A stretch of DNA of 64,000 nt from an uncultured Prevotellaceae bacterium (GCA_900316445.1 ONCZ01000012.1:24563-88562), one strand, 5' to 3'; positions 54,790 through 63,531 are shown, numbered from the stretch's first letter. Program-made: numbers and translations. Notes: generated by a model from the sequence alone, not told the origin.

Positions 54790-56016
54790 CTATTGCATAC
54801 GCGACTGTGCCAGCTGTTCACGGACATACTCTGGCGTCACGCTAAAATTCTTTACTTTCTGCGAGGGCAGATTGTACATAGATTCCATCATCACGTTCTC
54901 CACGATCGAGCGCAGTCCACGAGCACCAAGCTTGAATTCAATAGCCTTTTCGACAATCACGTCAAGGGCTTCCTTCGTAAACTCCAGCTTCACACCGTCC
55001 AACTCAAAGAGCTTTTTATATTGTTTTACAATCGAGTTCTTCGGTTCTGTCAGGATTTTCCGCAGCGCCTCCTTGTCGAGCGGATTGAGATAGGTGAGTA
55101 CAGGCAGACGGCCGATAATCTCAGGGATCATACCGAAGGCCTTCAGATCCTGTGGCTGCACATACTTCATCAGGTCCTTCTTGTCAATCTTCTGCACATT
55201 CTGCACGGAGTTGTATCCCACCACGTGGGTATTCAGGCGCTGGGCAATCTTCCGTTCAATGCCGTCGAAGGCGCCACCACAGATGAACAGGATATTCCTT
55301 GTGTCCACGTGGATATAATCCTGATCGGGATGCTTACGCCCACCCTTTGGAGGCACGTTGACAATCGTTCCCTCCAACAACTTCAACAGTCCCTGCTGGA
55401 CACCTTCGCCACTGACGTCACGTGTGATAGAAGGATTGTCGGACTTGCGTGCGATCTTATCGATCTCGTCGATGAACACGATACCCTGCTGGGCCTTCTC
55501 CACATTGTAGTCGGCCACCTGTAGAAGACGGGTGAGGATGCTCTCCACGTCTTCGCCCACATAGCCGGCCTCCGTGAGTACCGTCGCATCGACGATAGTG
55601 AAAGGCACATCGAGCAGCTTAGCGATGGTGCGAGCCAACAGCGTCTTTCCCGTTCCTGTCGAACCTACCATAATGATGTTCGATTTCTCGATCTCCACGC
55701 CGTCCTTGTCAGGTGCCTGACCGAGACGCTTATAGTGGTTGTATACCGCCACCGAGAGGTATCTCTTCGCCTCATCCTGTCCGATGACATATTCGTCGAG
55801 GTAGGCCTTGATTTCCTTCGGTTTCGGCACCTTGTTCTTCTTATCTTCTGCGGGAGCGGCACTACTGCTGTTCAATCTCGGCATATTCTCCTGCACGATG
55901 CGATAGGCCTGCTGGGCACAGTCCTCGCAGATATAAGCGTTGAGTCCTGTGATCAGCAGTTTGACCTCGCGTTCGGTCCGTCCGCAGAAACTACATTCTT
56001 TTCTTAACTTTGCCAT
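54790..56016 (-). CDS. clpX: ClpX ATPase subunit of the ClpXP protease
   Basis: 408 residues. The zinc-binding domain uses Cys8, Cys11, Cys30 and Cys33; the Walker A loop is GSTGTGKT (about 117-124), Walker [11 protein letters not shown], and the sensor/arginine part [19 protein letters not shown] is standard. It unfolds substrates for ClpP, encoded 6 bases upstream. Confidence 0.98.
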   Translation of the reverse strand: MAKLRKECSFCGRTEREVKLLITGLNAYICEDCAQQAYRIVQENMPRLNSSSAAPAEDKKNKVPKPKEIKAYLDEYVIGQDEAKRYLSVAVYNHYKRLGQAPDKDGVEIEKSNIIMVGSTGTGKTLLARTIAKLLDVPFTIVDATVLTEAGYVGEDVESILTRLLQVADYNVEKAQQGIVFIDEIDKIARKSDNPSITRDVSGEGVQQGLLKLLEGTIVNVPPKGGRKHPDQDYIHVDTRNILFICGGAFDGIERKIAQRLNTHVVGYNSVQNVQKIDKKDLMKYVQPQDLKAFGMIPEIIGRLPVLTYLNPLDKEALRKILTEPKNSIVKQYKKLFELDGVKLEFTKEALDVIVEKAIEFKLGARGLRSIVENVMMESMYNLPSQKVKNFSVTPEYVREQLAQSRMQ

Positions 56017-56022
56017 GTATTC

Positions 56023-56697
56023 TTACTGCTTCCTGCTCAGCACTGTGTCGATCATGCCGTAGGCCTTCGCCTCCTCGGCAGTCATCCAGTAGTTACGGTC
56101 TGAGTCGGCATACACCTTGTCGTAAGGCGTATGCGAGTGTTCTGAAATGATGGTGTAGAGTTCCTTCTTGAACTTCAGGATCTCCTTCGCCTCAATCTCG
56201 ATATCCGAGGCCTGTCCCTGCACGCCTCCGAGGGGCTGGTGGATCATCACACGGCTGTGGGGCAGTGCCGAGCGCTTGCCCTCCTTGCCTGCCACGAGCA
56301 GCACGGCACCCATCGAGGCGGCCATGCCTGTACAGATGGTGGCCACATCTGAGGAGATAAACTGCATCGTGTCGTAGATGCCCAGTCCTGCCGTCACACT
56401 GCCGCCAGGCGAGTTGATGTAAATCGAGATGTCCTTACCCGAGTCCACGGAGTCGAGGTAGAGCAACTGTGCCTGCAGCGTGTTGGCAGTGTAGTCGTCA
56501 ATCTGCGTGCCGAGGAAGATGATGCGGTCCATCATCAGTCGGGAGAACACATCCATCTGCGTCACGTTCAACTGACGCTCCTCGAGGATATAGGGATTCA
56601 GATACTGTGCCTGAGCCTTCATCACTTCGTCTACGGTCAGTCCGTCCATACCTAAATGGCGGACTGCATACTTTCTAAAATCGTTTCTATCGTTCAT
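56023..56697 (-). CDS. clpP: ClpP protease subunit
   Basis: 224 residues. The catalytic triad is Ser128 (GMAASMG), His153 (RVMIHQPLGG) and Asp198 (YADSD). The beginning (MNDRNDFRKYAVRHLGMDG) is longer than in E. coli by about 20 residues, as usual in Bacteroidetes. It has a promoter inside an inverted repeat at 56724-56793 and is translated before clpX. Confidence 0.97.
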   Translation of the reverse strand: MNDRNDFRKYAVRHLGMDGLTVDEVMKAQAQYLNPYILEERQLNVTQMDVFSRLMMDRIIFLGTQIDDYTANTLQAQLLYLDSVDSGKDISIYINSPGGSVTAGLGIYDTMQFISSDVATICTGMAASMGAVLLVAGKEGKRSALPHSRVMIHQPLGGVQGQASDIEIEAKEILKFKKELYTIISEHSHTPYDKVYADSDRNYWMTAEEAKAYGMIDTVLSRKQ

Positions 56698-56723
56698 AAT
56701 TCTAATACCTTTTTCAATATAAA

Positions 56724-56793
56724 AGAGCGGTTACCGACTTCTTTCACTTGTGTTTGGGACACAAAGTTACATAAAAAAGTCGATAACCGCTCT
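56724..56793. repeat. Inverted repeat enclosing the clpP promoter
   Basis: Arms AGAGCGGTTACCGACTT (56724-56740) and AAGTCGATAACCGCTCT (56777-56793) pair at 16 of 17. The -7 box TAACTTTG (56762-56769, minus strand) lies in the loop. A transcript from tig would carry both arms and could form a stem before a U-rich run; one starting at this promoter would carry only the second arm. Confidence 0.75.
56762..56769 (-). promoter_or_regulatory. Promoter -7 box for clpP-clpX
   Basis: TAACTTTG on the minus strand, 65 bases before the clpP ATG. Confidence 0.6.
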
Positions 56794-56823
56794 AATAAAG
56801 TGGTTATTTTTTCCTAAAAATAC

Positions 56824-58185
56824 TTATTTTTCTTGCATCGTCTTGTTAAAGTCCTCCAAACTGACGGATTTCTTGGTCAGTTTGACGACAGTTTTGAGCT
56901 TTTCGACGAGTTTTTGGTCAACGGCGCGATCCACAAATCCATCGACGTTTTCACGCTTCTTCAACTGCTCTGCAGCATAGTTTTCCAAAACGTCATCGGG
57001 AACGTTCGACATACCATACTGTGCAAACTGCTGACGGATGGCATCCTTGGCGACGGCCTTCAGGTCGGCCTCCTCCACCTTGATCTCGTTGGCAGCCACG
57101 AGCTGCTCCTTGATCAGGTGCCACTTCAGCTCCTTGATGCTGCCCTCGAAGTTCTTCTCCACATAGTCAGCACCCTTGTCCTGGTTGTTCTGGATCATCA
57201 CGCGCTTCAGCAGAGCCTCGGGGAACTTCACTTCGCCCACCTTATTCTCCATATAGGCACGCAGGTCGAGCAGGAACTTATAGTCGCTGTTGGCCTGCAA
57301 CTGAGGCTTAATCGTCTCGGCGATCTTCTCGCGGAAAGCTTTCTCGTCCTTCACCGTTCCCTCGCCAAACACACGGTCGAACAGCTGCTGGTTGATCTCT
57401 GCGGGCTGGAAGTGACGGATCTCGTTGATCTGATAGCTGAAGTCGCTGTCCAAGTCCTTCACGTCGTCCTTCTGCACCTTCAGCAGGGCAGCCACCTCGG
57501 CATCGTTATCAGGATAAGCCTTCTTCGGGTTGAAGGTGATGACATCACCCTTCTTCGCACCGTCGAAGAGCTTGCGCTGCTTCTCGTCCTTGACATAAGC
57601 GGGCATGATCATGGCAGCCTCGTTGGTAAGACCGCCCTCCTTGGTGTTACCCTTCTTGTCGAGCTCACGCAACTCACCAGTCAGTGTGTCGTTGCCGCTG
57701 AAGGTCTCTGCCTCCTTGAACTCGCCACCCTGAGAGGCGTACATCTGCACCTGGTCGTCAACGAGCTTGTCGTCAACCTTGATATCATAATACGTGATCT
57801 TGTCCTTGTCCGTCAGCTCAGCCTTCATCTCAGGAGCCACGGCAATGTCGAATACGAACTCCAAATCACCTTCCTTCTCGAAATCCTGAGGTTTCTGCTT
57901 CTCCTGATTCGGCAGAGGCTCACCCAGCATCTGGATCTTGTTCTCCTGGATATAGCCATAAAGCTTCTCGCTGATCAGGCGGTTCACTTCCTCCACCTTC
58001 ACGGCGGTGCCATACTGACGCTTGACCATTCCCATAGGCACCTGACCTGGACGGAAACCAGGAACCTGGGCCTTCTTACGATAGTCTTTCAGTGTCTTCT
58101 CAACCTTCTCCTGATAGTCGGCGGGCTCGATGACCATAGTCATAACGCCATTGATTTTATCAGGGCAATCAAATGTAATTTTCAT
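56824..58185 (-). CDS. tig: Trigger factor
   Basis: 453 residues. The ribosome-binding tail (about 30-55) contains GFRPGQVPMGMVKRQYG, the family's signature for docking on L23. A degenerate FKBP-type region (about 155-245, lacking the strongest FKBP motifs) and the C-terminal helical arms follow. It shields nascent chains at the ribosome; placing it before clpP-clpX is conserved in many bacteria. Own promoter at 58230-58237. Confidence 0.93.
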   Translation of the reverse strand: MKITFDCPDKINGVMTMVIEPADYQEKVEKTLKDYRKKAQVPGFRPGQVPMGMVKRQYGTAVKVEEVNRLISEKLYGYIQENKIQMLGEPLPNQEKQKPQDFEKEGDLEFVFDIAVAPEMKAELTDKDKITYYDIKVDDKLVDDQVQMYASQGGEFKEAETFSGNDTLTGELRELDKKGNTKEGGLTNEAAMIMPAYVKDEKQRKLFDGAKKGDVITFNPKKAYPDNDAEVAALLKVQKDDVKDLDSDFSYQINEIRHFQPAEINQQLFDRVFGEGTVKDEKAFREKIAETIKPQLQANSDYKFLLDLRAYMENKVGEVKFPEALLKRVMIQNNQDKGADYVEKNFEGSIKELKWHLIKEQLVAANEIKVEEADLKAVAKDAIRQQFAQYGMSNVPDDVLENYAAEQLKKRENVDGFVDRAVDQKLVEKLKTVVKLTKKSVSLEDFNKTMQEK

Positions 58186-58229
58186 CTTTCTTTATACCTT
58201 ATTATATTATACGTGCAAATTTTAGGGTG

Positions 58230-58237
58230 CAAAAGTA
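58230..58237 (-). promoter_or_regulatory. Promoter -7 box for tig
   Basis: TACTTTTG on the minus strand, 45 bases before the ATG at 58185. The next bases upstream are an AAGAATTTAGAATT tract (58250-58285). Confidence 0.5.
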
Positions 58238-58299
58238 CAATAATAAATCAAGAATTAAGAATTTAGAATTAAGAATTTAAAAAATATTAAGAGTTTTAA

Positions 58300-58418
58300 G
58301 AAACGAATTTGAATAATACGAATAATTTTATCCACAAATATGAATAATAATCTGTCTATGAGTTAAAATATTATATTAATTCGTGAACAGAATTATTCAT
58401 ATTATTCACATTCGTTTC
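58300..58418. repeat. Inverted repeat of GAATAAT units between lptB and tig
   Basis: 28-nt arms at 58300-58327 and 58391-58418 pair at 26 of 28. Each arm begins GAAACGAAT and continues with two GAATAAT units. The AT-rich loop has no gene. The right arm ends 8 bases after the lptB stop. Confidence 0.85.
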
Positions 58419-58425
58419 CAAAAGA

Positions 58426-59232
58426 TTAGCTTTCAGCTTCTTCTTTTGCTTTGCGTTCCTCTTCAAGCAGTTGGAAGTCCTTTTGACGGAGCACAAACGA
58501 GTCGGTGAGGTATTTCTCACGCACGATCTTGTTCTGTGCCAGTTCCTCTGGAGAGCCCTGGAAGAGGATGCGGCCCTCGAACAACAGATAGGCACGATTC
58601 GTGATACAGAGCGTATCCTCCACGTTGTGGTCAGTGATGAGAATGCCGATATTGCGGTCCTTCAATTTCCACACAATGAACTGGATATCCTCCACAGCGA
58701 TAGGGTCGACGCCTGCGAAAGGTTCGTCGAGCATGATAAACTTCGGCTCGATGGCCAGACAACGGGCAATCTCTGTCCTTCGGCGCTCACCGCCCGACAG
58801 CTGGTCGCCCTTGTTCTTGCGCACCTTGCCCAAACGGAACTCCTTAATCAGTTCCTCAAGCTTATTCAACTGGTAGTCGCGCGGCTTGCCCGTCATCTCC
58901 AGCACCGACAGGATATTATCCTCGACGCTCATCTTGCGGAACACACTCGCCTCCTGCGCCAGATAGCCGATACCGGCACGGGCACGCTTGTAAACAGGAT
59001 ACTTCGTCACCTCCTCGTCGCCCAGGTAGATATGTCCGCCGTTGGGCACAATCAGGCCCGTGGTCATATAGAACGAGGTGGTCTTGCCGGCACCGTTGGG
59101 ACCCAGCAGACCTACGATTTCACCCTGCTTCACGTCGAAGCTCACATCGTTCACTACGGTACGCTTACCATACCGTTTGATGAGTCCTTCCGTGCGCAAG
59201 ACTAACTGCTCTTGTTGCTGATTCTCTTCCAT
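58426..59232 (-). CDS. lptB: LPS export ABC transporter ATPase LptB
   Basis: 268 residues. The ATP-binding loop is GPNGAGKT (44-51), the signature LSGGERRR (about 144-151), Walker B FIMLDEP, and the switch His in LITDHNV. The start [20 protein letters not shown] and the family pattern match LptB. A charged C-terminal extension ([14 protein letters not shown]) is longer than in E. coli. The other Lpt genes are not adjacent, but the OstA-like gene is in the same minus-strand block. Confidence 0.92.
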   Translation of the reverse strand: MEENQQQEQLVLRTEGLIKRYGKRTVVNDVSFDVKQGEIVGLLGPNGAGKTTSFYMTTGLIVPNGGHIYLGDEEVTKYPVYKRARAGIGYLAQEASVFRKMSVEDNILSVLEMTGKPRDYQLNKLEELIKEFRLGKVRKNKGDQLSGGERRRTEIARCLAIEPKFIMLDEPFAGVDPIAVEDIQFIVWKLKDRNIGILITDHNVEDTLCITNRAYLLFEGRILFQGSPEELAQNKIVREKYLTDSFVLRQKDFQLLEEERKAKEEAES

Positions 59233-59240
59233 ATCGGCTG

Positions 59241-59248
59241 CAAAGTTA
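59241..59248 (-). promoter_or_regulatory. Promoter -7 box for lptB
   Basis: TAACTTTG on the minus strand, only 9 bases before the lptB ATG, so the leader must be very short. GTGAAAAG-like units follow upstream (59258-59290). Confidence 0.55.
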
Positions 59249-59344
59249 CGAAAAAGTAGTGAAAAGCGAATAGTGAAAAGTGAAAAATTTGCTGCCGCCG
59301 TGTAAAAAATCGTAAATCGTAAATCATAAATCGTAAATAATAAC

Positions 59345-59352
59345 TATCTTTG
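59345..59352 (+). promoter_or_regulatory. Promoter -7 box for the regulator at 59374
   Basis: TATCTTTG, 22 bases before ATG 59374. It covers an in-frame ATG at 59350, which is therefore not used. CGTAAAT tandem units precede it (59308-59338). Confidence 0.65.
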
Positions 59353-59373
59353 CACCATCAAATCAACACTTAT

Positions 59374-59931
59374 ATGAACAATAAAGACTACGAAGCCCGG
59401 ATTCAGGAACTGGAGGCAGAAGTCAAAATGCTTCGGGAAGACAACCTGAAACTCATGAACCGCAACATGCAACTCGGCCAGATGGTCGATGCCTACTACG
59501 ATGTGCGCCGCCGGATACAGATGATGAAGGAACTGGTCATACGCCATCAAGAACTGCTCAAGCATGCCGACCTGCGCGATGACGACGAGCTGATGGCCGT
59601 CATTGAGACGCATCTTGAAGAAAATCTGTCATACACTAATCCGGACTTCGGACTCAAGGAGCTGGCTGAGCTCGTCGGCACCACCCAGACACGCATTGTG
59701 GAACTCTTCAGACGCTCCACCCTCCACAAGTCACTCGACGACTATCTCGACTACCTGCGCATACTGCGTTCGATGTTCCTCTTGCAGACACAACCCTCGT
59801 GGAGCATCGCTGCTTGTGCCCAGGAGGCCGGCTTTACCGTCATTCGCTCCTTCAACCGCAAGTTTCAGGACGCCATCGGTATGACACCCCACGAATTCCG
59901 CCTCCTCTGCGAGAGTAACAAAATCGAATAA
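59374..59931 (+). CDS. Coiled-coil protein with AraC-type DNA-binding domain
   Basis: 185 residues. Residues 1-45 are a predicted coiled coil (KDYEARIQELEAEVKMLRED), a linker follows, and the last 105 residues form an AraC-type helix-turn-helix domain: LKELAELVGTTQTRIVELFR is the first HTH and IAACAQEAGFTVIRSFNRKF the second, ending in GMTPHEFR. The usual ligand domain is absent. Such short Prevotella regulators are common; the target is unknown. No partner kinase is nearby. Confidence 0.8.
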   Translation: MNNKDYEARIQELEAEVKMLREDNLKLMNRNMQLGQMVDAYYDVRRRIQMMKELVIRHQELLKHADLRDDDELMAVIETHLEENLSYTNPDFGLKELAELVGTTQTRIVELFRRSTLHKSLDDYLDYLRILRSMFLLQTQPSWSIAACAQEAGFTVIRSFNRKFQDAIGMTPHEFRLLCESNKIE

Positions 59932-59943
59932 TCTATATTTCAA

Positions 59944-60026
59944 CAACGGATTTCACGGATTTCACGGATTCTTTAGATGCAGATTATCTGTATGACATAA
60001 ATCCGTTTAATCTGTGAAATCCGTTG
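59944..60026. repeat. Inverted repeat of ACGGATTTC units between convergent genes
   Basis: 27-nt arms at 59944-59970 and 60000-60026 pair at 24 of 27; each holds three CGGATTTCA-type units of 9 nt. It sits exactly between the ends of the regulator gene and the secreted protein and may terminate both. Confidence 0.85.
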
Positions 60027-60028
60027 TC

Positions 60029-61105
60029 TTATTCTGTCATGACTTTGTAGAACAGTCCGAGCATGTTCTTCGCGTCGTTCTTGTCCAGAGGTACGTCATC
60101 GGCACTATTGCCAGTCTGTTCGAAGCAATTGCCCTGCTGGTCGTAATAGCGTCGCCACTCCCATTGTCCGTCCTCTTCTGCGTACTTGCAGTAGTAGAAC
60201 AGCAGATCCTGGCTGTACGTGTCAAACAGATACTCAACATAACTGTCGAATCCCATCCGCTGGCGATGCTCCGAGATGAAATAACAGTAGTTGTCGTGCC
60301 GCCTCTGATCCGGCAGTTCCACCACCCTCGTGTCAAAATAGAACTTGTATTCCGTGGTCATCGGCGGCCACAGTATGCCCAGGTCGTGCAGTACGATATG
60401 GACGTCCCGCTTCTGATACTCATGCGCCTCCTGTGCCACTTTCTTCTTCGACTGGGAGTACAGACTGCGGATATAGGCCTTCTGCTGCTCGTTCGTGCGT
60501 TGCGCCACCTGCCTGGCAGCACTCTCAGGACCGTTGGGTGCATCAGTCATCGTCCCGTCACGGGTGATCAGAACGCCCTGTGTCACCGTCTTGAACAGGC
60601 CGATATACCGTTTGGCTTCCTCCTGTTCTCCCTCGGCTGAGCTCCACGTGTTTGGTGTATTGTGCTTCTCCTCGATGAGCTGTCCCTCCGTATCGTAATA
60701 ATAGCGTGACTCCACCACGAAACCCGCGTCCGTCTCGCCACGCCTGTAGCAGAACATCAGCGTGCTGTCCTTCGGGTTGATCAGCATCTCGCGATACCGT
60801 GTGTGCTGGTGGGCTGTCCAGTTCTCCGCGATGAAGTAAGGACGGTTCACCTCTCTGCCGTCCACGGTGTCCGAGTCGAAATAGATGGTCGTTCCCTCCC
60901 ACTCCGTGACGTCCGCCTCTTTGTCGATTACGTCGTTGCGCTCGATCCAGAGATTCCTCGGCGACTGACCGTCCTTGCCGTCCTTCGACATCTTTACTTT
61001 CGCATTCGCATACGCGCTGCGGATCTCCTGAATACGCGCATCCTTCTGGGCATATCCCGTTGCTGACACCATCGCCAGCACCAAACCAAGAAACACTTTC
61101 TTCAT
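60029..61105 (-). CDS. Secreted protein with two similar halves, function unknown
   Basis: 358 residues from ATG 61105 (MKKVFLGLVLAMVSATGYAQ is a signal peptide). The two halves resemble each other: IYFDSDTVDGREVNRPYFIA then YREML and LMFCYRRGE in the first, YKFYFDTRVVELPDQRRHDNY then YVEYLFDTYSQDLLFYYCKY in the second, each ending with a RYYYD or RRYYDQ strand. I do not recognise a family. It starts 14 bases after the stop of the DUF3857 gene, so both are one unit. Confidence 0.6.
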   Translation of the reverse strand: MKKVFLGLVLAMVSATGYAQKDARIQEIRSAYANAKVKMSKDGKDGQSPRNLWIERNDVIDKEADVTEWEGTTIYFDSDTVDGREVNRPYFIAENWTAHQHTRYREMLINPKDSTLMFCYRRGETDAGFVVESRYYYDTEGQLIEEKHNTPNTWSSAEGEQEEAKRYIGLFKTVTQGVLITRDGTMTDAPNGPESAARQVAQRTNEQQKAYIRSLYSQSKKKVAQEAHEYQKRDVHIVLHDLGILWPPMTTEYKFYFDTRVVELPDQRRHDNYCYFISEHRQRMGFDSYVEYLFDTYSQDLLFYYCKYAEEDGQWEWRRYYDQQGNCFEQTGNSADDVPLDKNDAKNMLGLFYKVMTE

Positions 61106-61119
61106 TGCTGTCAATATTT

Positions 61120-62619
61120 TTAGTCTTTAATCTCTTTCTGCAGGTTCACCCACTCGCCCTTCTTGCCTTTCTGAACCAGAAGTGCTCTCTCCACCCGCAT
61201 CACTTCAGGCACCTCATTCAGTTTACCGTGCTTAGACGAGGCATCGAGGAAGGCCTTGCTGCCACCTGGCAGGACGACTGCCACGAGGAACGTCGAGAAC
61301 TTGCTGATCGAGGGGAAGTTATAAGGCAACAGTCCCAAGTCACGCGTCCTGAGCATCACGGGAGCAGCCGTGAGTCCCACATCGTGGAGCGACTGGATGA
61401 GCAGCAGGTTGATGTCGGCATTCGAACCGCTGCCGTTCTTCAGCGTCTCTGCCGTTGACGCAGGGCTGAGCGCATACCTGCCGTTCCACTTCACCTTGCT
61501 CATCACCAACTGACACACCGCTGCAGCACGTACACGCAGGTCGGCAACCTCTTCAATCTTGGCCTCCTTCAGTTCGTCGGCCAACGGACTGTGGTCGTTC
61601 AGGTGTATGCCCAGATCGTCAGAGTCGAGGATCATCGCCTCTATCTGATCCCATGTCTTGGCATAGTCCATCTGCCCCATTCCGCGCAGGCGGTACGTCC
61701 TCAGTTCAGCTGTGATGCCTGCCCACAGGTCTTGCACGTTCCACGTATAGCCGTCGTTCGGCATGCCTTTCATGTTGCGGCCTACGTAGACATAGTGGTT
61801 GGTGGTGACCTTCATTGGCTTGGCCAGCGGGTCGCTCTCCACCTTATAGTTCATCGAACCGGCTGTGCAGGTGTATGTCAGGCGCTGGATGCCGTGATCC
61901 TCGATGTTGAATATCAGGAAGGTGGGGATGTTCATGTCCAGTCTGGCGAAAGCCACGGGAATCTCGCACTGGCCGTACCAGTCGTGCAGTTCCCAGAACA
62001 GTTGGCTGTGGATCGTGTACTCGTATTCGATCACCGTCCCCTCCTTCACGTTCGGCACGGTAAACTCCACTTGATAGTTATGGTCGTCGATCTTGGTTGT
62101 CACGATGTCGATTTTTTTCAGGGAGGTTTTCACCGTCTTGCCGCCTTCCAGATTGAAGGCCGTCGCCTTGATGCTTTCCACGCTCTCGTCGCCATCGGTG
62201 CCGAAGACGCCTTCCGACATCGAACCAGCCTCTTCGCCGAAATACGAATCGCCGCTGGCCCTGTTCATCGGGATCGTTGCAAACGAGGCTCTCAGACCAG
62301 TGATGTTATTGCCTACCGACATATTCACCTGATACGGCACGACCACCTTCGCAAAGCGCGCGCCGCTGGGTTTCAGCACCTTGATGCGGCACTTCTCGTG
62401 ATAGTCCACCAGATAACTGGTCATCTGCACAGTGTATTCCACATCGGTCAGCCGACACAGCACCACGGCCTCAGCCTCAGGCTCCGGCTCATAGACCGTC
62501 ATCTGCAACTCCTCCTTCGTCGGCTTGCCGAACTTCAAGTTCACCTGGCTCTGTGCCGACACCACCACAAAGGGCCACGCCAGCAAAGCTATCAGACTAA
62601 AAATCAATCCTTTTCTCAT
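61120..62619 (-). CDS. DUF3857/transglutaminase-like secreted protein lacking catalytic residues
   Basis: 499 residues from ATG 62619 with signal peptide (MRKGLIFSLIALLAWPFVVVSA). A DUF3857 domain (about 40-210: YEYTIHSQLFWELHDWYGQC) precedes a transglutaminase-like domain (about 285-450). The place of the catalytic Cys reads GSGSNADINLLL, and the His position FSTFLVAV; only the Asp (AFLDASSK) remains, so the protein is not a protease or transglutaminase. It ends at about residue 499, shorter than the 600-670 usual for DUF3857 proteins. Probably a structural or binding protein in the periplasm. Confidence 0.8.
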   Translation of the reverse strand: MRKGLIFSLIALLAWPFVVVSAQSQVNLKFGKPTKEELQMTVYEPEPEAEAVVLCRLTDVEYTVQMTSYLVDYHEKCRIKVLKPSGARFAKVVVPYQVNMSVGNNITGLRASFATIPMNRASGDSYFGEEAGSMSEGVFGTDGDESVESIKATAFNLEGGKTVKTSLKKIDIVTTKIDDHNYQVEFTVPNVKEGTVIEYEYTIHSQLFWELHDWYGQCEIPVAFARLDMNIPTFLIFNIEDHGIQRLTYTCTAGSMNYKVESDPLAKPMKVTTNHYVYVGRNMKGMPNDGYTWNVQDLWAGITAELRTYRLRGMGQMDYAKTWDQIEAMILDSDDLGIHLNDHSPLADELKEAKIEEVADLRVRAAAVCQLVMSKVKWNGRYALSPASTAETLKNGSGSNADINLLLIQSLHDVGLTAAPVMLRTRDLGLLPYNFPSISKFSTFLVAVVLPGGSKAFLDASSKHGKLNEVPEVMRVERALLVQKGKKGEWVNLQKEIKD

Positions 62620-62647
62620 AATTCTGGTAGGTTTATCATTTTCGCTG

Positions 62648-62679
62648 CAAAGATAATACATATTGGTGAAATAAACAAA
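62648..62679 (-). promoter_or_regulatory. Promoter of the DUF3857 operon
   Basis: On the minus strand TTTG (62676-62679), 20-nt spacer, TATCTTTG (62648-62655), 28 bases before ATG 62619. It excludes an upstream in-frame start at 62691. Confidence 0.75.
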
Positions 62680-62740
62680 TATATTGAACAAAAAAACACG
62701 ACCTTCACCTTCTGTTCTCCCTCATTGACAGACACTACAA

Positions 62741-63100
62741 TCACCAGTCTTTGACAATATTTATTAGTGTCGAAACCCTTTCCTGCTCTGATGGTGGATA
62801 TATCAATACCAAAACTTTACTATGGACGACATCAGTACCTGGCATCATCTTCTGCTTCAAATAATAGATATTGCCATTCTGTGTATATCCAGAAGCGATT
62901 CCCTTAGAATCTGATCTGTACGTGATATTCTTCACTATCTCTGTTGGACTAAGCCATACCCCTTCTTCTGGGAAATCGATTTGTGTTGACCACATCCCAA
63001 GTAATGGCCAATAGCATAATAGGATTTTACCATCCGAGAATATTTCTACGTATGCAGGAACATCATCAACCCACAATTTTGATCGTTTATAGGGGATCAT
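62741..63100 (-). CDS. 119-residue protein of unknown function in the MNT operon
   Basis: The ATG overlaps the stop of the nucleotidyltransferase gene by 4 bases, so they are translated together. The sequence is rich in Tyr, Ser and Lys with several short strands (YVEIFSDGKILLCYWPLLG, NITYRSDSKGIASGYTQNG), without membrane segments or motifs I know. It is not HEPN-like. It may be an inserted or replaced partner of the toxin-antitoxin remnant. Confidence 0.5.
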   Translation of the reverse strand: MIPYKRSKLWVDDVPAYVEIFSDGKILLCYWPLLGMWSTQIDFPEEGVWLSPTEIVKNITYRSDSKGIASGYTQNGNIYYLKQKMMPGTDVVHSKVLVLIYPPSEQERVSTLINIVKDW

Positions 63101-63402
63101 GCAGCTTCATAGAACACTTGGCCTACACGATCAATGTGGTCGCCGATGGGTGTTCCTCTTTTCTTCTGATAATCCAACAGGTCAACGGAATAAAGGAGCT
63201 CCAGATCGTCAATTTCACAAAGGATGGAGAGCAACTGGTTGTAGTCAATGTCGTTGCCGATGACAGCCAGGTCGATATCCGACCCCGCACGGTAGTTGCC
63301 CTTTGACCTGGAGCCAAAGATAAGAACTTTCTTGATGTTAGCATGACGGCGGAAGACATCCTGCAGTTCCTTAATAACCGTGTCGCTCAATCCGAATCTC
63401 AT
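63097..63402 (-). CDS. MNT-type nucleotidyltransferase (antitoxin MntA-like)
   Basis: 101 residues. The nucleotidyltransferase motif GSRSKGNYRAGSDIDLAV at 30-47 has the GS...DxD triad (Gly30-Ser31, Asp42, Asp44). These small proteins adenylylate or otherwise pair with a HEPN protein (MNT/HEPN toxin-antitoxin). Its ATG overlaps the stop of the upstream HEPN remnant (ATGA). As the partner is truncated, the pair is unlikely to work in the usual way. Confidence 0.85.
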   Translation of the reverse strand: MRFGLSDTVIKELQDVFRRHANIKKVLIFGSRSKGNYRAGSDIDLAVIGNDIDYNQLLSILCEIDDLELLYSVDLLDYQKKRGTPIGDHIDRVGQVFYEAA

Positions 63403-63503
63403 ACTTGCTGGCTGTCTGCCTCCGTTACATCAAGCAATCGGGTGCATGCCTTGTGAAAGTTTGCATACCGCTGAATCCAACGAATATCTGTCTGTTGTTC
63501 CAT
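63399..63503 (-). pseudogene. Truncated HEPN-type gene (HI0074-like), N-terminal remnant
   Basis: A frame of 34 codons from ATG 63503 (MEQQTDIRWIQRYANFHKAC) resembles the first part of HI0074-type nucleotidyltransferase-binding HEPN proteins, usually about 130-145 residues. It stops at TGA 63399-63401, overlapping the MNT start. The rest of the HEPN domain, with its RNase motif, is absent. The promoter box TATATTTG at 63524-63531 is intact. Confidence 0.6.
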
Positions 63504-63523
63504 ATGGTTTCCTATTTTTGGTG

Positions 63524-63531
63524 CAAATATA
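63524..63531 (-). promoter_or_regulatory. Promoter -7 box of the MNT locus
   Basis: TATATTTG followed by CA on the minus strand, 21 bases before ATG 63503. Confidence 0.5.

Noticed and set aside
56833-58266. 477-codon frame opposite trigger factor
   Set aside because: A shadow of tig in the antisense frame, with Leu/His-rich low-complexity composition.
62983-63306. 107-codon plus-strand frame opposite the MNT gene
   Set aside because: Shadow of the MNT and following gene; the minus-strand frames overlap by 4 bases in operon style and contain the nucleotidyltransferase motif.
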